Shown one piece after another: positions 14,419 through 19,389 of a stretch of DNA of 19,389 nucleotides (the first letter of the stretch is position 1; the number at the start of each line of letters is the position of its first letter). The notes under the pieces are model-generated. The model had not been told where the DNA came from and did not search any database. It saw only the letters and a list, made by a program, of their open reading frames with translations. A program made the position numbers and the translations under genes. Source of the DNA: JAZFYD01 sp036443405 (GTDB taxonomy: Bacteria > Planctomycetota > PLA2); contig JAZFYD010000150.1 of assembly GCA_036443405.1 (NCBI GenBank), positions 1-19,389 of the forward strand, in the 5' to 3' direction.

Positions 14419-15936
14419 CTAGCGCGGCGGACCCACGTACATGCCGCGGCTCATGTGGGCGATCTCTTCCAGGAACACGGCTTGGGGGTTGCCGGTGAGA
14501 TCGATCATGTGGAAGCGCAGGCGTTGCAAGCGGTTGCGGCGCGCGATTTCCTCGCTGATCTGATACACGAGGCTGACGGCGCCTGCGGTCGGCATCGAAC
14601 AGGCCGTGAAATAGACGGTGTCCGCGGTCGGGTCGTTGGCGGAGCCCTTCTTCGGGATCGCGAGACGCAGACACGCATCGAGCGCGGCGTGCACGTTCGC
14701 CGGCCCCCCGGGTTTCCACTTCTCGATGAAGCTCTTCGCGGAGCGTTTGTTGCCGCCGTTCGCGTAGGTCAGGCCCTTCTTCCACGCCTTGACCTTGTCC
14801 GCGTAGATCAGGACCGCGAACAGCGAATCGTCCGTCAGCTTGTCGATCGCGAGACCGAGTTCGCGCTTCACGCGTTTCGCAACGGGAGCGCTGCGCGCGG
14901 ATAGATCGACGCAGAACACAACAGCCTTGGAACGCGTCCGCACGCCGTAGTACCGCACCTCCCCGCTCGCATGGCGCGCAGCGGGCACGTTCCCGGGCGA
15001 GGGTTTCCAGTCCGCACCCTTTTCATCGAGCCACTTGCGCCACGACTCCGGCGTCGGCTCGCCCTTGTGGCGCGTCAACGTCTCGAGCGCGGCAAGCAGC
15101 TCCTCGACCATGCGGCCGTCTTCGTACCCGAGCCGATCGATGAGGGTTTCCGTCGATTGGCGCGTGCGCAGACTCGCAAGGCCGTGCGCCGCGGCCGCGC
15201 GGACCTGCCAGGCCGGGTTGTCGAGATACCCGGTCAGGGTCTCCGCGAGCCCTTCCGGCCGCTGGGACGACACGAGCCGAATGACGTGCGCCAGAACCAA
15301 CGGGTCGCGCTCCTGATCCAGGATGCGAAACAGAGCCACCTTGGCTTGTTTTTCCACGAGCCCATTCAGCATTCCGATGGTGCGCAGCCGTCCGCGCCGG
15401 TCGCGGTTGCGCGCGCCGGTCGCGATCGCGGCGATGACCTGGATGCGGTGCGAGTCGGGCAGCACGATCATCAGCTCGCGGATGCGGTGCACGACCCACT
15501 CCTCGAATTCGGGTTCGCGGCGCTTGGCGGACACGGCTTTCTGCCAGTAGCCCTTCGCAGCATCGAGGTCCTTGCCCGTTTTCGCCGTGATGGGCACACC
15601 CTCGCCGCTCCGTTCGGGGTACTTCCTGTGGTACGCGGCGATCGTCGCGTTGTAGATCCCGAGTTCCTTCAGATACGCAGCGTAGTAGCGCTCGATCTGC
15701 TTCTCGAGGTTGTCCATGCCCTTGTCCAACCACTTGAGGTTCTTGAGGGCGGACTTGATCTTCGCTGTGCTGCCGCTGCCCAGCGCCCTGTTGAAGGCGT
15801 GCTTGCGCAACTCGATCGGATTCGACTGGCCGGCAAATCCCTCGTAACTCGGATCGAGCGCCTCTTTGAACCCAGGATCTTTCGCCAGCGCCGTAGCCGT
15901 ACAAAGACAAACGAGAAGGAGAATCAAACGTCTCAC
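14419..15936 (-). CDS. exported HEAT-repeat / von Willebrand A-domain protein
   Basis: A 505-residue exported protein. The N-terminal segment LILLLVCLCTATALA-KD looks like a Sec signal with an Ala-x-Ala cleavage site near 18. A middle region of paired helices (about 145-300), such as ALFRILDQERDPLVLAHVIRLV and PAWQVRAAAAHGLASLR, reads as HEAT-like repeats. From 335 on a vWA-like domain starts: KAVVFCVDLSARSAP, with Asp344-x-Ser346-x-Arg348 where a MIDAS normally has DxSxS. The third metal-site residue is thus changed and ion binding is doubtful. It probably acts as a binding protein outside the cytoplasmic membrane. Start is GTG 15936, with no SD; TAGAAT (15949-15944) lies 7 nt upstream, suggesting a leaderless message. 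Partner unknown. Confidence 0.75.
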   Translation of the reverse strand: MRRLILLLVCLCTATALAKDPGFKEALDPSYEGFAGQSNPIELRKHAFNRALGSGSTAKIKSALKNLKWLDKGMDNLEKQIERYYAAYLKELGIYNATIAAYHRKYPERSGEGVPITAKTGKDLDAAKGYWQKAVSAKRREPEFEEWVVHRIRELMIVLPDSHRIQVIAAIATGARNRDRRGRLRTIGMLNGLVEKQAKVALFRILDQERDPLVLAHVIRLVSSQRPEGLAETLTGYLDNPAWQVRAAAAHGLASLRTRQSTETLIDRLGYEDGRMVEELLAALETLTRHKGEPTPESWRKWLDEKGADWKPSPGNVPAARHASGEVRYYGVRTRSKAVVFCVDLSARSAPVAKRVKRELGLAIDKLTDDSLFAVLIYADKVKAWKKGLTYANGGNKRSAKSFIEKWKPGGPANVHAALDACLRLAIPKKGSANDPTADTVYFTACSMPTAGAVSLVYQISEEIARRNRLQRLRFHMIDLTGNPQAVFLEEIAHMSRGMYVGPPR

Positions 15937-15972
15937 GGGCAGGATTCTAACGGCGTGGTGCCGCGCTGTTCA
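15937..15972 (-). promoter_or_regulatory. candidate promoter with leaderless start
   Basis: On the minus strand TGAACA (15972-15967, 4 of 6 -35 bases) is followed after 17 bp by TAGAAT (15949-15944, 5 of 6 -10 bases). Seven bases later comes the GTG of the HEAT/vWA gene. The predicted first RNA base is the start codon itself. Confidence 0.45.
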
Positions 15973-16228
15973 GCGGCGGCGCCGCGGACCGTTTTCGTAA
16001 CCTCATGTTGGCGCCCCACTTACTCTGCAAACGCTGCCGGCGAGTGAATGCCTCCCGGCGCACGATGACCGCCGGCTGGACGCCGACGCGACGAAACGTT
16101 TGCGGACCGGCTCCGGCGCCGCTTCCGTTTCGCTCCGTAAGCCCGTCTCCCAAAACGGGTTAGATCGCGGCGCGCTGGCCGGATGCACGTCGGGACGAGG
16201 CGCGGCGCGACCGATCTATATCGTTACT
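15950..16228. other. divergent intergenic region without recognised gene
   Basis: Between the HEAT/vWA gene and the HD-GYP gene I see no convincing gene. The frames that are open on either strand give Arg/Ser/Ala-rich sequence with no ribosome site. CCCGT (16142-16146) and ACGGG form a small possible hairpin. TATATC at 16217-16222 could be a -10 for the HD-GYP gene, 6 nt from its GTG, but no fitting -35 is visible. Confidence 0.4.
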
Positions 16229-17605
16229 GTGGTTGCTCCCGTACGCATTCTCGTTGTTGATGACGAAGCCCTGATTGCCCGCTTGCTCACAACCGTCCTC
16301 CAGGGCGACGGCCACGAGGCCGAATTTCGCATGGACGGATTGAGCGCGCTCGAAGCGCTTAAGAAGAAGTCCTACGACCTTCTCGTCACGGACCTGCGCA
16401 TGCCCGGCATGGACGGGCTCCACCTGATCGAAGAGGCAAAGAAGATCGATCCGCAGCTGGATGCGGTCGTGGTCACGGCCTACTCGTCCGCGGAAACGGC
16501 GGTCAACGCTCTGCGGCGCGGCGTCGCGGATTACGTGAGCAAGCCGTTTTCCGTCGAGGAGATCCGCGGCGTCATTCGGAAGACGATCCGGGAGCGGAGC
16601 GAGCGCCACCGGCGTGCGGAGGAGGTCGAGGACCTCTCGGCGAAATTCGAATCGACGTCGGAGGATCTCGGGCGCCACGTCGGCGACCTGCAGTTCCTCC
16701 ATGAACTCACGCGCATGGCGGCCGACCGGGCGACGCCATTGCGCCACTGCCTCGGGGTGGTTGCCAAACACTTCGAAGCGACCACCACACTCCTGCTGGA
16801 GGACGGCAACGTCGTCGAGCGGTTCGGGGCGCCGGAAATCGCGGCGTTGACGGAACTGGCCCAACGCGCGGAAAGCGGGCGCCAGCCCATATCCGCGGGC
16901 GACGACGGGATGACGTTGATCGCTGCACCGGTGGGCCGGGGCGCGGTAGCCGCGTGTCGCGAGGGTCGCTTCCGGGCGGGGCAGTTGCAGTTACTGGCCA
17001 CGGCGGGGCGTGACCTGACGCTTGCTGTCGAGAACGACCGGTTGCGAACGGAGCAGCGCAGCGCGTATGTCGGGATCGTGTCGACGCTCATCGAGGTGAT
17101 CGAGGCGAAGGACCGATTCAACCCCGGTCACAGCCGCCGGGTCGCGGAACTCGCATCGGAATTCGCGAAGAGCCTCGGGCTGCCGGAGCGCGAGCGCGAG
17201 ATCCTCGAAACCGCCGCAAAGCTGCACGACATCGGAAAAATCGGAATTCCCGAAAAGATCCTCAACAAGCCCGGCAAGCTCTCGCGGAGCGAGTTCGAGG
17301 TCGTGAAGGCGCATCCCGTGTTGGGCGAGCAGATCCTTCGGCCGCTCGACTTCCTCGGCGAGGCGCGCCGCATCGTGCGCCACCATCACGAGCGCTGGGA
17401 CGGCGGCGGTTATCCGGACGGGCTCAAGGCCGGCGCGATTCCGCGCCCCGCGGCGCTGCTCGCCATCGTGGATTCCTACGACGCGATGACCTCGGACCGT
17501 CCGTATCGCGACGGCCTGAGCGAAGAGAAGGCGCGCGAGATCTTGAGAGAGGGCGCCGGCGTCCAATGGGATCCCGAGTTGGTGGAGCGGTTCGACCAGC
17601 TCTGA
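16229..17605 (+). CDS. response regulator with HD-GYP c-di-GMP phosphodiesterase domain
   Basis: A 458-residue protein. The receiver domain (1 to about 118) is intact: Asp11/Asp12, phospho-acceptor Asp55 (VTDLRMPGMDG), Thr83, Lys105 (SKPF). A coiled linker and a GAF-like middle (about 120-270) follow. The HD-GYP domain (about 280-458) has His301, the HD pair His333-Asp334 (LHDIGKIGIPEKIL), His385-387 and the signature HHERWDGGGYPDGL. Such domains hydrolyse c-di-GMP to GMP or pGpG, so a histidine kinase should adjust c-di-GMP breakdown through Asp55. The GTG at 16229 was chosen because the receiver begins 4 residues later. Sequence upstream is open but does not look coded. No SD is visible. 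The next gene makes c-di-GMP. Confidence 0.92.
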   Translation: MVAPVRILVVDDEALIARLLTTVLQGDGHEAEFRMDGLSALEALKKKSYDLLVTDLRMPGMDGLHLIEEAKKIDPQLDAVVVTAYSSAETAVNALRRGVADYVSKPFSVEEIRGVIRKTIRERSERHRRAEEVEDLSAKFESTSEDLGRHVGDLQFLHELTRMAADRATPLRHCLGVVAKHFEATTTLLLEDGNVVERFGAPEIAALTELAQRAESGRQPISAGDDGMTLIAAPVGRGAVAACREGRFRAGQLQLLATAGRDLTLAVENDRLRTEQRSAYVGIVSTLIEVIEAKDRFNPGHSRRVAELASEFAKSLGLPEREREILETAAKLHDIGKIGIPEKILNKPGKLSRSEFEVVKAHPVLGEQILRPLDFLGEARRIVRHHHERWDGGGYPDGLKAGAIPRPAALLAIVDSYDAMTSDRPYRDGLSEEKAREILREGAGVQWDPELVERFDQL

Positions 17606-17748
17606 GGGAGCCAAACGGCCCCGGATCTGACGTGCGGTCGCGCCGCGCGAGTGCACGAAAACCCGCCTGGTGTGCGAAATTTACCGGCCGAAACTGAGAC
17701 GCGCGGGGTTGCGCTAGGTGCCCCCGGCACAGGTTTGGCGGGTACTCT

Positions 17749-17819
17749 TCCTGTAGCTCGATTTGTGCACTCAGCGTAGCGGGTCCCAGCACTCGCAATT
17801 GTCACAAACAGCTACGGGA
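17749..17819 (+). ncRNA. candidate structured leader upstream of the diguanylate cyclase gene
   Basis: TCC-t-GTAGCT-cga-TTTGTG (17749-17767) can pair with CACAAA-c-AGCTAC-g-GGA (17803-17819), giving 15 base pairs with small internal bulges around a 35-nt loop. CTACAG at 17835-17840 can instead pair with CTGTAG at 17751-17756, so two exclusive folds are possible 15-100 nt before the GTG start. It does not match the GEMM c-di-GMP riboswitch consensus, and no U tract follows, so it is not a simple terminator. A role is inferred only. The rest of the 249-bp gap (17606-17854) shows nothing else. Confidence 0.4.
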
Positions 17820-17854
17820 TAACAGTTTAGGGAACTACAGCTCAGATCGACATC

Positions 17855-19246
17855 GTGGCCGAAACGTTGGAAATCCTCTACGTAGGAGGACACCTCCTCG
17901 AGGCCGTGGATGAAGTTGCTCCCCATGGGGGCGTGATCCACGGCGTCGATGACGTGTACGCGGGCATCGCAGCCTTAAAGCGCACCGCCGTTCAGGCGGC
18001 GGTCGTCGAATACGAGGCGTTGGGGGAGGAGGCCGACAAAGCGTTGGCGGCGCTTCGGCGCGCGGCGAACGGGCGACCGCTCTTTGTCTCCCTGACGCCG
18101 GACGAATGGGAGTTGGCGCGGGCGCGGCGCCAGCTCGAGCCGGAGGACATCCTGGTCCGGCCGTACTACCCCGACGTGTTGTGGCGGCGCGTGACGAGCG
18201 CGGCGCGGCCGCCCGTCGAGGCGTATGTCGGGCTGCTCTCGACGGACATCAAGAAACTCGAGGCGCAGATGCAGGACCTGCGCCTGTTGACGCGCTTCAC
18301 GCATGACCTGACAACGCTCGCGGAGCAGATCGTCGAAGTGGCGCGCAAGCGTGTGCGCGGCGAGCGCGTGAGCCTGTTCCTGAAAACGCCGGGCACCAAG
18401 TCGATGCGCATCCTGCACAGCATCGGCATGAGCGACGAAGAAGCGCGCGCGGCGGAGATCCGCATGGGAGAGGGCGTGGCCGGCGAGGTCGCGGCCTCAC
18501 GCGAATCCGTGCTCGTGCAGGACGCCGGGCGCGACGGACCCGCGGCGAAGCAGGAATACAAGAGCCGGTCGTACATGATCGTCCCGATGATCTTTCAGGG
18601 CGAGATGATGGGGCTCTTGTGTGTCACCGAGCGCATGGAGCCGGAGCCGTTCACGGACCAGGATCTCCGGTATCTCAACGCGTTCGCCGATGTCGCGGCG
18701 CAGACGCTGCACAACGCGTTGCAGTATCAGGCGGTGGACAAGCTCGCGACCATCGATGAGCTCACCGGGCTCTTCAACCGCCGCTACTTCAACCGGGCGC
18801 TACAGCAGGAGATCGAGCGCGCGCGGCGCTACAAACACGATCTGACGCTGGCGATGATCGACATCGATCACTTCAAGCGGTTCAACGATGCGAACGGCCA
18901 CCAGGACGGGGATCGAGCCCTTGCGATCGTAGCGCGCATCCTGCAGGACAGCTTCCGCGAGGCGGACATGGTGGTGCGGTACGGCGGCGAGGAGTTCGTC
19001 GTCCTGATGCCGGAGACATCGAGGCTGCCGGGCAACGGGGTCGACTTCGTCGATCGCGCCCGACGGAAAGTGGAAGCCGAGAACCTCGTGTACGAGTGGC
19101 GCGGCACAACGTGCCGGGTCACGATCAGTGGCGGCGTCGCCACGTTCCCGAACCAGGCCGACACCGCGGAAGAGCTGGTGCGTCGCGCCGACCTCGCGCA
19201 GTTCGAAGCCAAGAAGGCCGGCCGCAACCGCATCAAGGGCGCGTAG
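17855..19246 (+). CDS. diguanylate cyclase: pseudo-receiver, GAF and GGDEF domains
   Basis: A 463-residue protein. Residues 1-120 resemble a receiver fold without its acidic pocket (LEILYVGGHLLEAV; Val51/Glu52 where the acceptor Asp would be). A GAF domain follows at about 145-290, including GEGVAGEVAASRESVLVQDA and MIVPMIFQGEMMGLLCVTER, a likely small-molecule sensor. The GGDEF domain (295-463) is complete: DELTGLFNRRYF, IDIDHFKRFND and the active-site GGEEF (377-381). An inhibitory RxxD site (Arg368, Asp371) lies 5 residues before GGEEF. It should make c-di-GMP from two GTP with product inhibition. Start GTG 17855 has no clear SD. The preceding gene encodes the opposing HD-GYP enzyme, so the pair may set local c-di-GMP. 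Confidence 0.93.
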   Translation: MAETLEILYVGGHLLEAVDEVAPHGGVIHGVDDVYAGIAALKRTAVQAAVVEYEALGEEADKALAALRRAANGRPLFVSLTPDEWELARARRQLEPEDILVRPYYPDVLWRRVTSAARPPVEAYVGLLSTDIKKLEAQMQDLRLLTRFTHDLTTLAEQIVEVARKRVRGERVSLFLKTPGTKSMRILHSIGMSDEEARAAEIRMGEGVAGEVAASRESVLVQDAGRDGPAAKQEYKSRSYMIVPMIFQGEMMGLLCVTERMEPEPFTDQDLRYLNAFADVAAQTLHNALQYQAVDKLATIDELTGLFNRRYFNRALQQEIERARRYKHDLTLAMIDIDHFKRFNDANGHQDGDRALAIVARILQDSFREADMVVRYGGEEFVVLMPETSRLPGNGVDFVDRARRKVEAENLVYEWRGTTCRVTISGGVATFPNQADTAEELVRRADLAQFEAKKAGRNRIKGA

Positions 19247-19315
19247 GGCTCGGACGCGGGCTACTAGGCTCCGTCTGAGAAAAACCCGCAGGCCCGAGAT
19301 CGAGCTGGGACATCT

Positions 19316-19369
19316 CTGGCTCAACGGCTGACGCCGTTCCGTGTTGCTGGCTCAACGGCTGACGCCGTT
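19316..19369 (+). repeat. tandem pair of hairpin-forming repeats
   Basis: Two identical 23-nt copies (19316-19338 and 19347-19369) lie 31 bp apart. Each carries AACGGC-TGAC-GCCGTT, a perfect 6-bp stem with a 4-nt loop; the second copy extends to 8 bp. A related hairpin, CGCC-GTCA-GGCG, follows near 19374-19385. They could be REP-like elements or a terminator cluster after the GGDEF gene. The array may continue past the window edge. Confidence 0.75.
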
Positions 19370-19389
19370 GAAGCGCCGTCAGGCGTCGT

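Noticed and set aside
17749..17819. GEMM-type c-di-GMP riboswitch
   Set aside because: The GEMM core sequence and tetraloop-receptor pattern are not present; only a long stem is seen.
19316..19389. CRISPR array
   Set aside because: Only two units, an 8-bp spacer between them and internal hairpins; no cas gene is in view.

Overview
The window is GC-rich bacterial DNA with two distinct parts. Positions 1 to about 5,500 look like the right-hand end of an integrated mobile element. The rest looks like an ordinary high-GC chromosome. The organism is probably a Planctomycetota member or similar: secreted TPR and HEAT/vWA proteins, a YlbF-family protein and several starts without a Shine-Dalgarno (SD) sequence fit. 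This is an inference from gene style, not from a marker gene.

Mobile part (1-5503). A tRNA-Val(UAC) gene on the minus strand has its encoded 3' CCA pointing left. A 400-residue tyrosine recombinase lies 120 bp beyond that end, also on the minus strand. This is the usual arrangement of an element integrated into a tRNA 3' end; the element would run leftward out of the window. Its cargo is two divergent units. To the left runs a tight four-gene operon: a ubiquitin-like protein of 84 aa ending in Gly, a CEHH-motif E2-like protein, a JAB/JAMM protease, and an E1/ThiF-like activating enzyme. The genes overlap or nearly touch. To the right run an XRE-family HTH protein and an ImmA/IrrE-type metallopeptidase overlapping by one base. 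The two units share a control region with divergent TTGACA boxes and a small inverted repeat between them. The likely reading is a bacterial ubiquitin-like conjugation and deconjugation system (related to Bil/Bub-type operons implicated in phage defence), controlled by a cleavable repressor-peptidase pair like the CapH/CapP type.

Chromosomal part (5504-19389). Plus strand: a four-TM hypothetical protein and UDP-glucose 6-dehydrogenase. Minus strand: ECF sigma factor with a translationally coupled exported TPR-like protein, a YlbF-family protein, a second exported TPR protein, and ClpB. Plus strand: a histidine-kinase-like protein whose receiver and ATPase domains both look catalytically dead. 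Minus strand: an exported HEAT-repeat/vWA protein. Plus strand: a response regulator with an HD-GYP phosphodiesterase domain, then a pseudo-receiver-GAF-GGDEF diguanylate cyclase, so opposing c-di-GMP enzymes sit next to each other. A long imperfect hairpin with a competing pairing partner lies in the leader of the cyclase gene. Short hairpin repeats close the right edge.

The strongest observation is the Ubl-E2-JAB-E1 operon with its divergent XRE/ImmA control pair on a tRNA-integrated element.
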